From BS750m-G62 sp964577175 (GTDB lineage Bacteria > Planctomycetota > Phycisphaerae > FEN-1346), in contig CAZNYC010000036.1 of assembly GCA_964577175.1 (NCBI GenBank), positions 1-31,524 on the forward strand: DNA of 31,524 bases. The letters run 5' to 3'. The position numbers were made by a program, and so were the translations under genes. The notes under the pieces are model-generated. The model was not told the DNA's origin, searched no databases, and saw only the letters and a program-made list of their open reading frames with translations. Shown in pieces: positions 25,201-31,524 of the stretch; positions within the stretch are counted from its first letter, which is position 1; every line of letters starts with the position of its first letter.

Positions 25201-27368
25201 CTCGCCTGTTCCTTGATTGCCGCGCCGCCGACGCCGCGGATGGAGAGCGCGGCCGGCGTGTCCGCCGGCAGCCGCAGCGCCAGGTCCCGCGCCCGCGCCC
25301 GGCCCACCTCGTAAGTGATCTCGTAATGGGCCACCAGCGCGTCGCGCTCCACCTTGAAGAACGAGAACGTCTGGGCGGTCATGCGCGGTGACTCGCGGCG
25401 CACCGTCAGGCGGGCCCGGTACGGCGGCCGGTCGTACCGGTACGCCAGCGACGCCGAGGTGCCCTCCAGGCCGAAACGCTTCTTCTCGTTGGCGTCGAGC
25501 GGCAGGAGGCCCTCCAGCACGTCCGGCCGGACGACGAGGTCGTCGCGCGCCTCGACGGCGACGGCGCCGGTGTCGCGGACGGCAACGTCGTCGCCCTGGC
25601 CGGCCCGGAGGACGGCGAAGACGGGGAACGCGACGGTCCGCGTGCCGCCGGCCCACTCGCCGAACCATCCGTCCGGCACGTGTCGGGCCTCGAAGAAGAT
25701 GCGGCGTTCAGTGCCGGGCGGGACGCCGCCCGCGAGGCGGACGTGGATGCGGCTGCCGCCCCCCTCCGCCGCGTACCGCTGGAACGGGATGCCCTTCCCG
25801 TCCGGCCCGGTGACGGCGGTGACGTCCCAGCCGGCGGGGGCGGTGAAATCGAAGGCGAACCGTTTCTCCTGCTCCGGCACGAGGGCGAACCCGCCGTGCA
25901 CCGTCAGCCCCCCGTCATCGAGGACCGCCAGGACGTTCGTCGTCACGAGCAGGCGTGCCGGCGGGCGGACCATCCGGGCCGACAGCGCGAAGTCCCCCTG
26001 CGGCGCGTAGTACGCCGCCACCGGCCGAATCCGGGCCGCCCCCGGCTGGGGCTCCAGCACGGTGGCCGGCAGCGCCCGCGTCAGGACGGCCGTGTCGATC
26101 GGAATGAGACCCGCGGCCTCCAGCGCCTCGGGCTTGAGGCGGTCCTCGACCGCCACGCCGACGATCGCAACGTGGCCGGCCACGTCGAGCGGCTCGAACC
26201 GGGCGAGCGACCAGTCCGCCAGGTCCGGCGCCGTGCGGACGGCCGACAGGTTCAGGACGGTCGTCTCGGTGGTGTCCTCGCGGAGGCGGACGTCGAGGAT
26301 GCGCCGGCCGGCCTCCTCCTCGATGGCCCAGGCCGAGAGGTTCGGCGTCCGCACGTCGGTCACGTCGAAGCCGTCGGGCACGACGAAGCGGAACCGTCCG
26401 ACCGCGCGGTGGAGGACCTCCATCGACACGGTGGTGTGGAGCCGTTCGTAGGCGGCCGTGACCTCGTCGAGCAGGACGCTGCGGGCCACGACCACGCGGT
26501 CCTTCCGCAGGAGCCGGCTGTTCAGCGTCATGACGAGCGTCACCTGGCCGGCCTTGGGCAGGATCTCGATGCGGGTCTCCTCGGCCTGCTCGTCGAAGCG
26601 GCGCGAGGCGACCGGCGCGCCGGCCTTGACCTCGACGTCGCCGGGCACCGTGAGGCGCATGCGGGCGGCGGGCGGCGTGGGCAGGCGGAACGTCAGCGTC
26701 TGACGGGCCGCCGTCGTCTCCACCGGCGCCACCGCCTGGAGCACGAGTTCGTGCGTGCCGACGCCCCGGACGAAGAGCGTCAGGCGGCCGTCGTCCGCCA
26801 GGCCGAGCGGGGCGGCCTGGCCGTCGAGCGTCGCCGACCGCAGGCCCACGCCGGCCAGGTCGAAACCGACGGCGTGCAGCCCCTTCGCCAGGACCGACAC
26901 GGTGACCGTGGCGGTGATCTCGGCCCGGCCCTCGCCGAGGGTGGCCTGGTAATCGGCCGACGCGACGAGGGCGGACCGGGGCGGGCGGCGCTCGTCCTCC
27001 TGCTTCGCCCGCTCCTTGAGGGCCTCGTACGCCTTGCGGGAGAGGAGGACGCGATTCGGGTCGCCCCGCAGGATGGGGCTGAGGTCCGCGAACGGGACGT
27101 AGAGTTCGCGGACGGTCTCGGGTGCCGTCTTTGGCGCGGCGGGTGCGGAGACCCGCCGCGCCTCATTCGTGTCACCCGCCTCATTCGCCTTGGATTTCCC
27201 GGCCGGTGCCTCGCCCGCCGCAACGGCGAGCAGGCAGACGGCCGCGAGGGCCAACGCCGCCACCACGCGCGTTGCCGCGCGGCGGTCGTCCCCGGCCGCC
27301 GCGTTATAGCGCGGCGGCCCGTCTTGCCCGCCGCCCGAGACGGGGATTTGAGGGAGGGGCTTACGCAT
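19278..27368 (-). CDS. Giant envelope protein, apparent two-module fusion
   Basis: 2696 residues, family not recognised. A hydrophobic signal-type segment sits at about 35-54. Each of two modules is a long beta-rich region ending in membrane helices: module A about 55-1330 (helices near 1252-1325), module B about 1338-2696 (helices near 2615-2687). Between them PVPAAVLVAAVLVGLGASAT (about 1341-1360) looks like an internal remnant signal sequence. Each module opens with a related motif (YVPFADL...VLLSRKAYEAL at 85-122; IILPYDPE...LLVPQARYVELW at about 1383-1420), which also opens the upstream protein. A Gln-rich helical stretch lies near 2440-2500. ATG at 27368 overlaps the upstream stop by eight bases, with AAGGAGG eight bases before it. 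Two palindromes are translated near the N-terminus. Probably a periplasmic or surface structure; function unknown. Confidence 0.8.
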   Translation of the reverse strand: MRKPLPQIPVSGGGQDGPPRYNAAAGDDRRAATRVVAALALAAVCLLAVAAGEAPAGKSKANEAGDTNEARRVSAPAAPKTAPETVRELYVPFADLSPILRGDPNRVLLSRKAYEALKERAKQEDERRPPRSALVASADYQATLGEGRAEITATVTVSVLAKGLHAVGFDLAGVGLRSATLDGQAAPLGLADDGRLTLFVRGVGTHELVLQAVAPVETTAARQTLTFRLPTPPAARMRLTVPGDVEVKAGAPVASRRFDEQAEETRIEILPKAGQVTLVMTLNSRLLRKDRVVVARSVLLDEVTAAYERLHTTVSMEVLHRAVGRFRFVVPDGFDVTDVRTPNLSAWAIEEEAGRRILDVRLREDTTETTVLNLSAVRTAPDLADWSLARFEPLDVAGHVAIVGVAVEDRLKPEALEAAGLIPIDTAVLTRALPATVLEPQPGAARIRPVAAYYAPQGDFALSARMVRPPARLLVTTNVLAVLDDGGLTVHGGFALVPEQEKRFAFDFTAPAGWDVTAVTGPDGKGIPFQRYAAEGGGSRIHVRLAGGVPPGTERRIFFEARHVPDGWFGEWAGGTRTVAFPVFAVLRAGQGDDVAVRDTGAVAVEARDDLVVRPDVLEGLLPLDANEKKRFGLEGTSASLAYRYDRPPYRARLTVRRESPRMTAQTFSFFKVERDALVAHYEITYEVGRARARDLALRLPADTPAALSIRGVGGAAIKEQASEIVTEGDVRLRRWTAMLAEPRRGTVRLAVDFEQRLDTLEPKDLALPLVKADGVAYQSGLVAVEGSAELDVRVTEHPRKVDIGELVDAKYQPGRRLLGAYGFLGDPPTVRVSVTQHPGVGLPPAIVQRAELATVLSADGLAQTAARFRLKTKSLLLDVHLPPESTLWSATLDGRPVKPRREGGRLLVTLPAAAPGQVRDLRIVYQTPVAGLAFWKVTQAMAPRLFLHAAEGDEGREVPAADLLWHLYPPSGYRVIRTEGTVVTQEVRPPPLAVATVAGALYHGTGGVDFDHGAIGLILSPGIYGALEEANRRADGAAGRDEGRVVGGDRQDYYYAGKDADQAEVAQRHRGSIRDRKGPVTSTGVTPGMKTEELKTDLPKAMFEGTPKKIDTSRMAGRESDEEAGAAPADKLSLRLGAESKEKPEYVDGDVTGTLTLGGQSAAATRPAAGPESTAAPVETPARPAEPEPKAPAKPKAPADKEKNGGRVVWALEGLASLTIDLDTGVEPAVTFRSLGADPAMAVTCVDETRLAALAWGLALVVFVTGVAVTSQPVRTKAAYVVGVGVLATLVPVITGRIELALAANAAFYAACLLVPYYLAAGAVRWTYGKVASRVRSWTAPVPAAVLVAAVLVGLGASATAAPDEKAAPYVVQIVPPTGPVEVPADAIILPYDPESKEGVRGADRLLVPQARYVELWNRAYPDKPIGETPPPAPYALAGAALSATVEGEKYLQVDGHIDIDVYTDEYVTVPLPLAGGVLARADLDGVPARVSVVEATRRTQGKAAAPAPSFIALYVEGKGRHRLEVTVRLHLERRGGWRVAEGHLPAAPATSLALTVPKAGTELRLGHVQDRAAYETTKAGETIETALGAGGAVRLQWRPKVGEGQIEKTLTAVSRGVLDIQEDRLHLRWDVRCEFRHGEREAFALHVPPDYTVEKVEGTNVRGWQREVVGGRGRLTVSLLKPAKGGETFTVTLWRQTAEGAAPRGGEPFAAPLVEVEGALRHTGLLVLRRSPLMDVRTVETDGVRRADLPPAKQMPPPEALASPLGVRPYQAYQFVATPFTVRLSAAPVEPRVTARVQMLLRLAERERRMEARAVLAVEDRPLYRARLAIPESLDLERVQAPGTFEWAVTEEGGRRILTVYLSSGIQGTCPIVLEGPLARGEVGTETPLPAVEVLGVERQRGRIVVQVDPAFEVRAADLAGIERVLLKQAGGWLSAGQRALAALALTYRRPDYRGRLVMEARRPDVSCYTVTNARVTDRTVEETILLTWTIQKAGIREVVFLLPHWMADARVRVPLLREKTVEPAGEAADAPVRVRLTLQDQVMDELRVLVENDRLLVGETYEAPMPVVETGRTTRRYVALESAGRDEVVVTAQEGLEPLGRRQKEWSVVAGLLRGGTTRAFIVTAGTEAPRLAFETRRRKALETVQARIGLADTLLVLDAAGTYRGRVLYKLANRTEQFLEIAMPEGADLWTALVAGDPVKPTQMTQGGTGRRVRIPIVKTAEGEPDYEVVLKYGGRVGDLGAGRYRVRFPLVRAVNIEAELGQVRLYLPEEYVWPDRLFRTDMSRVDEAGTLGANVLRYQYKQAQRMLQTLQSDNPFAKTRAYSNLKQIGRSIRQQQERLQSYRDNTTVRTELSNAGRVLDDVQKELRGQPPAGDVSVTFNDDYMRQAYGEQRNRRDRNLVQDLGPNWEQVPVQTGDGRKGAAWRFNDAWLERNLLENKAAEQQQAEPQARFQQGAQQLRQQAAQAQPQDEIAGNMFKQFAGRQGQKDAAEVAGEEDLSDLKRRHETANVVERYQRKLEAREKVHEEVRRADVAGGRESRLHVTGEWAGMGEGRGFYGAGGEVAETEAVPEGLASLDVALPQRGRLVRFTMPMPPKDVAVEATAASGALIESGIRVAGVVAVLLVLLGLRRWLRGRSFDVRTQSIISTVLIILGVFGVMVGIFPLAGLAAVLVGVGMKVYLFFERRSGAATA
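27134..27161. repeat. 28-nt palindrome, copy 13, inside a gene
   Basis: Exact reverse complement of the canonical copy. Read in frame as ARRVSAPAA just after the signal segment of the giant envelope protein. Confidence 0.88.
27309..27336. repeat. 28-nt palindrome, copy 14, inside a gene
   Basis: GCGCGGCGGCC, loop CGTCTT, GCCCGCCGCCC; about two mismatches. Read in frame as GGGQDGPPRYN between the start codon and the signal-type hydrophobic segment of the giant protein. Confidence 0.75.
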
Positions 27369-30300
27369 CGGCCGGCCCTCCTTCCTCTTCGGAGTCGTCG
27401 CCGGCGTCCTCGGGGCCTTCGGCCTCGTCGGCCTCCCCGGCGACGTCGCCCTCATCGGCGGTTTGGGGCGGGGGCTCGGCGCGGGCGGCGGCCGAGGCCC
27501 CGGCCGCCCGGCCCCTCAGCCGGGCCACGCGCGCCTCCCGGGCCGCCCGGCGGGCTTCCTTGCGGGCCCGCACGTCCGGGTCCCGGGGACGCGTCACCGC
27601 CACGTACCATACGATCCAGATGACCAGGACGAGGAAGGCCGCCGACACGAGCACCCAGTCCGCCACCTGGTGGGCAAAGGCCGGCGCGAACACGCCGAGC
27701 AGCACCAGGACCGCCACCAGCGCCCCGACCGCCACGCACCGGACGGTCCACCGCGTGAAGTTCAGGACGAGGCCGGCCACCAGGACCACCGCGAACACCA
27801 GGACGGCCAGCGTCCGGCCGCCGACGGCGTAGAGCCTCAGGTTCCCCTCGGGCGGCGGGGCGGGCTGGAGCGTCGAGAACAGGTGGTGCCACCCGTCCGT
27901 CGCGAACGTCTGGCCGGGACGGCCCTCCAGGCGCAGCCCCTCGGTGACCCAGCCGATGAGGTCCTCGCTGTGCCGCCGGGCAATGGGCCGCCAGCCCAAC
28001 TCATCCTCATAGAAGCGCCAGACCATCTCCTCGGTCCATGGGCCGACGGACCCGACGTAGTCCCATCCGTCCCGGCCGCCGGGCAGCCACACGGAGAGGT
28101 ACACCCGCTGGATGGCGGGCTCTTCCGGGAACGAGGGCATCGCCAGGTCCAGGCCGCCGTGCGCCTCGTCCAGGATGTACCGCAGTTCCAGGAGGAACGG
28201 CTCGTCGGGCGTGAGACCGGTCAGGGGGACGAGGACGGCCCCGCCCTCGTCATCGGTCAGTTCCAGCGGGACCGGCCGCCCGTTCAGGCGGAGCGGGTCG
28301 CCGCGCTCGGCCCAGCCGGCGGGCAACTCCATCCGCAGACGCTGCCTCGCACTGCGGGCCCGGTACAGCGCCTGGACGCTCACCTGCTCGTTCCGGCCGA
28401 CGACCATGCGCACCAGGGCCCGCTCGATGCTCGTGTGTTTGATCTCCTCCAGGCGGTACATCGTGGCCACGACCGTCAGGGTCCACGGTTCGTGGAACTC
28501 GAAGGCGCGGGCGGCGCCTTTGACCGAGGCCCCGCTCATCAGGTCGTGTTGCGGATCGATCGGGCGAAGCCCGGTCACCTTCTTCTCGCCCTCGGCCGGC
28601 CGCACGTCGATCGATTCCACCTTCGCCAGCACGATCTGGCCCCAGGCGCGGTCGACGTCGCGGGGCACGAGGCGCGGGACGCCCAGGTCGACACTTTTGC
28701 CGACGTCGAGTTTCTCGATCTTCTCCTCCCACTGGAGGGTGACCGTCTCGGCGCCCATGAACTCCGTCTCGCCGCTGAGGCGCCAGGCCACGTCCCCCTC
28801 GGCCAGGTCGTCCGGCGCCTCGTCGTCGGGCACCTGCTCGTGGCGGACCGAGAGCGGCGTGACGCGGACCTCCGGCGCCAGCCGCGCCGGTACGTCGATC
28901 CGCACCGTCTTCACGCCGCTGTACCGCACGTCGTAACGGAACGTGGTCGAGTACTTGACCACGCCCGAATCGATCCGCGCCACCAGCAGTTGCCGGACCG
29001 TGACGTGGGGCCTGCGGCGCTCGGCCGACAGGCCGAACGTGACCGGCTCGTCGGTGTAGGCGAAGGCGAGGACGGGGCGCTCGTCCGTGCCCGGCCGCTG
29101 CGGCATGTTCCGGACGGCCTCCTGGAACGTGACGGTCCTCAGGCCCTCGGTCTCGCCGGGGTTGACGCGCAGGCTCTCCGGCGCGTAGACGACCAGCCGG
29201 CCGGTCTCGCGTTCAACGGTGCCGGGCGCAACGCGAGGCAGGGGCAGCGGGATGTCGGCCGCCCGGCCGGTCGGCTCGAGCAGGTCCGGCTCCGCCAGCG
29301 TCTGGTGCAGGCGGACCTCCAGGGCCACGCGGCCGAGGGCCTTCCGCGACAGGTCTACCGCCAGGCGCGTGTCGTCCGGACCCTCCAGGTGATGGGCGTC
29401 GACCTGGGCGGCCGACGCCTGCCCCACCTTCAGGCCGCGCACGCTCCGGACCTCGAACCCCTTCGGCACGTCGACCTCGAACCGGAACACGCCGGCCCGT
29501 TCCACGGTGAAGACCGTCACGAGGTTCACCTCGAGCGATTCGGTGCCGAGGTGGGCCTCGACGAGCGAGTCGGCGAGGATGCGCGGCTGGACCTTCTCCA
29601 CGCCCAGCGTCAGGCTGAACGGGAGGGCGGCGTACCGGTACGAGAAGTCCCACGTCTCCTTCGCGAGCGGCTTCGGCAGTTCCGACGGGTCGAGTTGCAA
29701 GAGGCCCGTCCGGGACACCGCCTCGGCCCTCAGGCCCGACGCCACCCGCACCACCACCACGCCCTGCTGCCGGCCGACGCCGAGGGCCCGGATGACGGGC
29801 ACCTGGACGCGGTCGGCCGCCTCGTCGCTGAACCGCTGGAGTTCCAGGACGAGGTTCTGGTCCGCCTTGGCGGGCTCGAAGAGTTCCACCGTCACGGTCT
29901 GGACATCGGCGCCCGCTTCGACGGACCACTCGCGGACGTTCGGGTCGAAGACGCCGGCCACCTTCGCCTCGGCGGGCACCTCGACCTGGAGACGCGAGAG
30001 GGCGGCCCGGCGGATTTCGTAGGCCAGATCCGCCCGCGTCCGCGTGATGCCTTCGTCGAGGCGCGTCTGCTGGCGGACCTCGACACTCGCCAGGGCCGCC
30101 AGCCCCTTCGCGCCCTCGGCCTTGGGCGTCCAGGCGATGCGGACCGTGGGGGCGGCGCCGACGAACGCGCGGACCACCGTCCGGCCGGCGCCGGCCTCGT
30201 CGGCCGGGATCTCCGTGGCCGCCAGCAGCGGGTGGATGTTCACCTCCACGCCGGACTCCGGAATCCGCACCTCCCACCGGCTGACCGGCGCCCGCGGGCT

Positions 30301-30897
30301 CTGGACGGACACGCTGTTCTGCCCCGGCGCCTTCGTGTACGCCTTGGCAAACGAGAGGGAGAGGTCCAGCCGCTCGGGCGCCTCGCCCTCCTTCTCCACC
30401 AGGAGCTTGTACCCCGCCTTGGCGTCGGCGACGATGCGGGCGGGCTGCTCGCCCAGCGTCGCGCCCGTCAGGGCCACGTCGCCCAGGCGGAGCGGCACCT
30501 CGACCCATCCCTCCTTCAGCACCTCGATGCGGACCGTCGCGTCGACCGTGACCACGTCCTCGGAGACCGTCGCGACGGCCGAGACCTCCGTCACCAGGGC
30601 GTCGACGGGCGGTTTGGCCTCGGGCGGCGGGGCGGTCTTTGAGCGGGCGGCCTGCCAGAGTGCCTGGAACTTCTCGTACGGCAGGAAGACGCCGCGGCCC
30701 TGTTTCTCGAAGACCTCGCGGAGTTTCTCGTAGGGGATGTAGATGCTCTGCTCGCGGAGGTCCTTCGCCTCGTCGGCGGCCGTCTCCGGGGCCTCGGCGG
30801 GCGGCCGGGCCGGGCCCGCCGCCTCCGCCACCGCGGCCGCAGCCGACAGGCTTGCCGTCAGGGCCACGACCGTCAGCCATCGTCGAGTGGGTGACAT
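27361..30897 (-). CDS. Large beta-rich envelope protein
   Basis: 1178 residues, family not recognised. A signal peptide spans about 1-27. The motif SIYIPYEKLREVF-x6-VFLPYEKFQALW follows at 51-81. A long region of alternating hydrophobic and charged residues, typical of stacked beta domains, runs to about 1020. Three membrane helices lie at about 1025-1101, then a basic, Ala/Glu-rich cytoplasmic-type tail. The opening motif, a later GVGRQQGVVVVRVASGL block and a FSYRYAALPFSLTLGVEK block have counterparts in both halves of the downstream giant protein (for example GVERQRGRIVVQVDPAF), so the three modules appear homologous. GAGGA eight bases before ATG supports the start. The stop overlaps the next start (ATGCGTAA), implying translational coupling and a joint complex. 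Confidence 0.82.
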   Translation of the reverse strand: MSPTRRWLTVVALTASLSAAAAVAEAAGPARPPAEAPETAADEAKDLREQSIYIPYEKLREVFEKQGRGVFLPYEKFQALWQAARSKTAPPPEAKPPVDALVTEVSAVATVSEDVVTVDATVRIEVLKEGWVEVPLRLGDVALTGATLGEQPARIVADAKAGYKLLVEKEGEAPERLDLSLSFAKAYTKAPGQNSVSVQSPRAPVSRWEVRIPESGVEVNIHPLLAATEIPADEAGAGRTVVRAFVGAAPTVRIAWTPKAEGAKGLAALASVEVRQQTRLDEGITRTRADLAYEIRRAALSRLQVEVPAEAKVAGVFDPNVREWSVEAGADVQTVTVELFEPAKADQNLVLELQRFSDEAADRVQVPVIRALGVGRQQGVVVVRVASGLRAEAVSRTGLLQLDPSELPKPLAKETWDFSYRYAALPFSLTLGVEKVQPRILADSLVEAHLGTESLEVNLVTVFTVERAGVFRFEVDVPKGFEVRSVRGLKVGQASAAQVDAHHLEGPDDTRLAVDLSRKALGRVALEVRLHQTLAEPDLLEPTGRAADIPLPLPRVAPGTVERETGRLVVYAPESLRVNPGETEGLRTVTFQEAVRNMPQRPGTDERPVLAFAYTDEPVTFGLSAERRRPHVTVRQLLVARIDSGVVKYSTTFRYDVRYSGVKTVRIDVPARLAPEVRVTPLSVRHEQVPDDEAPDDLAEGDVAWRLSGETEFMGAETVTLQWEEKIEKLDVGKSVDLGVPRLVPRDVDRAWGQIVLAKVESIDVRPAEGEKKVTGLRPIDPQHDLMSGASVKGAARAFEFHEPWTLTVVATMYRLEEIKHTSIERALVRMVVGRNEQVSVQALYRARSARQRLRMELPAGWAERGDPLRLNGRPVPLELTDDEGGAVLVPLTGLTPDEPFLLELRYILDEAHGGLDLAMPSFPEEPAIQRVYLSVWLPGGRDGWDYVGSVGPWTEEMVWRFYEDELGWRPIARRHSEDLIGWVTEGLRLEGRPGQTFATDGWHHLFSTLQPAPPPEGNLRLYAVGGRTLAVLVFAVVLVAGLVLNFTRWTVRCVAVGALVAVLVLLGVFAPAFAHQVADWVLVSAAFLVLVIWIVWYVAVTRPRDPDVRARKEARRAAREARVARLRGRAAGASAAARAEPPPQTADEGDVAGEADEAEGPEDAGDDSEEEGGPADA

Positions 30898-30985
30898 GGT
30901 TGGCGTCCTCGAAATGTGTGCACAGGCCGTTCTGCCGGCACGGCGCGCCGGCCGGCGGCGCCTGCGGAGCGCGTCCGGGAAGATA

Positions 30986-31011
30986 GACGCGGGCTACCGC
31001 TTCGGGGTTCC
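30986..31011 (-). promoter_or_regulatory. Possible ECF-type promoter of envelope operon
   Basis: On the minus strand GGAAC (31011-31007), 17 bp, then CGTC (30989-30986) followed by TA. This is the common ECF sigma pattern (AAC ... CGTC). Predicted start about 30976, leader about 80 bases. Short motifs in GC-rich DNA arise by chance, so support is weak. Confidence 0.3.
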
Positions 31012-31052
31012 GCCTATTCTCGTACGGGAAAGGACCATCACGCCATAAAAAT

Positions 31053-31190
31053 CAGGCAACGGGGAACAGGGAACGGGCAACAGGCTCAACGGCAGGCCAT
31101 AGGCATTCGGCAACGGGCAATAGGCAACGACACAACGACAGGCGATCGGCATTTGGGGATTCGGCATCAGGCAACGGCAAAGGCAGCAAC
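31053..31190. repeat. Degenerate heptamer tandem tract
   Basis: Consecutive variants of a seven-base unit of the form NGGCAAY: AGGCAAC, GGGGAAC, AGGGAAC, GGGCAAC, later AGGCATT, CGGCAAC, GGGCAAT, AGGCAAC, CGGCATT, CGGCATC. Non-coding, upstream of the envelope operon. Confidence 0.75.
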
Positions 31191-31246
31191 GTCAAGACCT
31201 ACGGCAACGGCGCCCGCGCCCGTTTAGCACCACAACGCGAACTCGA

Positions 31247-31274
31247 GCGCGGCGGGTCTCCGCACCCGCCGCGC
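31247..31274. repeat. 28-nt palindrome, copy 15 (canonical)
   Basis: Identical to copies at 6069-6096 and 14062-14089. Confidence 0.9.
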
Positions 31275-31297
31275 CGGCTCAAAAAGGGCCTTTCGAT

Positions 31298-31325
31298 CGC
31301 GGTGGGTACTCCAGACCCACCGCGC
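31298..31325. repeat. 28-nt palindrome, copy 16
   Basis: CGCGGTGGGT and ACCCACCGCG around ACTCCAG. Same loop class as the copy at 14724-14752 and, like it, immediately before a MITE-like element. Confidence 0.8.
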
Positions 31326-31339
31326 AAAACACCGACTTA

Positions 31340-31426
31340 GAGCCTATCCGAATAACCCTCTGGCTTCGGCCGGCTGCGGCGACCGCAGACGGCGTCGGGC
31401 CGACGAGGGGTTATTCGGATAGGCTC
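31340..31426. mobile_element. MITE-like element, full copy with TTA duplication
   Basis: 87 bp, terminal inverted repeats GAGCCTATCCGAATAACC and its complement, flanked on both sides by TTA (31337-31339 and 31427-31429), consistent with a three-base target duplication. The inner part forms a further imperfect inverted repeat (GGCTTCGGCCGGC, then GTCGGGCCGACG). The ends and TNA-type duplication fit IS5-family (IS1031-like) elements; no transposase is present, so it would need one supplied elsewhere in the genome. Confidence 0.78.
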
Positions 31427-31524
31427 TTAGCGTTGTCGTGTTAGCCGCGACGTGCAGCGGAGCGGGTAATCCCACAGGCCGAAGCCCTCCTTCGGCAGCC
31501 GCCTTCGCCACAACACAGGCTTCG

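Larger units (their letters stand above)
30898..31524. other. Upstream and repeat region at window end
   Basis: No gene seen in 627 bp. It holds the leader of the envelope operon, a degenerate heptamer tract, two 28-nt palindromes and a MITE-like element. The last 80 bases show nothing recognisable and are cut by the window edge. Confidence 0.6.

Noticed and set aside
19179..25391. Plus-strand open frame of 2070 codons
   Set aside because: Arg/Gly/Pro/His-rich composition with no domain, complementary to the giant minus-strand gene, which has normal beta-strand patterns, signal and membrane segments.

Overview
The window is high-GC bacterial chromosome, most likely from an uncultured member of the Planctomycetota (Phycisphaerae-like). 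That is an inference from gene content: a secreted Gfo/Idh/MocA oxidoreductase, a TIGR03936/DUF2344 protein next to RNase E/G, very long beta-rich envelope proteins of unknown family, and GC-rich palindromic repeats. A run of exactly 100 Ns at 4759-4858 shows that this is a scaffolded draft or metagenome-assembled sequence. I saw no tRNA, rRNA or CRISPR array.

Layout. 48-3942 (+): oxidoreductase, a repeat-filled gap, the DUF2344 protein and RNase E/G. 4003-4434 (-): ruvX, convergent with RNase E/G across a perfect 26-nt palindrome; its promoter predicts a leaderless mRNA. 4487-4913: a 98-bp tandem repeat interrupted by the assembly gap. 4998-6954 (+): an ECF sigma factor, its zinc-finger anti-sigma factor (ATGA overlap) and an exported coiled-coil protein, which look like an envelope-stress module. 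6909-14651 (-): a six-helix membrane protein, a 2-dehydropantoate 2-reductase-like enzyme, a [2Fe-2S] ferredoxin, a parvulin-type lipoprotein and Mfd. 15014-18077 (+): a small membrane protein behind a very good sigma-54 promoter match with an upstream palindrome, then ClpB. 18660-19118 (+): a small lysozyme-like secreted protein. 19278-30897 (-): two translationally coupled genes for a 1178-residue and a 2696-residue envelope protein. The larger looks like a head-to-tail fusion of two modules, each related to the smaller protein.

The most unusual aspect is the repeat load. I count sixteen copies of a roughly 28-nt palindrome with compensated arm changes. There are also GGCCGG hairpins, a second hairpin family with an ACAAG/CTTGY loop, MITE-like elements with IS5-like ends, GTCATTC-type inverted repeats and a degenerate heptamer tract. 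Several palindromes lie in frame inside genes: within the first domain of Mfd, and in the N-terminal region of both the parvulin lipoprotein and the giant envelope protein. The pattern resembles the Rickettsia palindromic elements that insert into reading frames, but in an unrelated lineage.

Protein families are recognised from motifs by eye. Envelope roles, promoters and mobile-element assignments are inferences.
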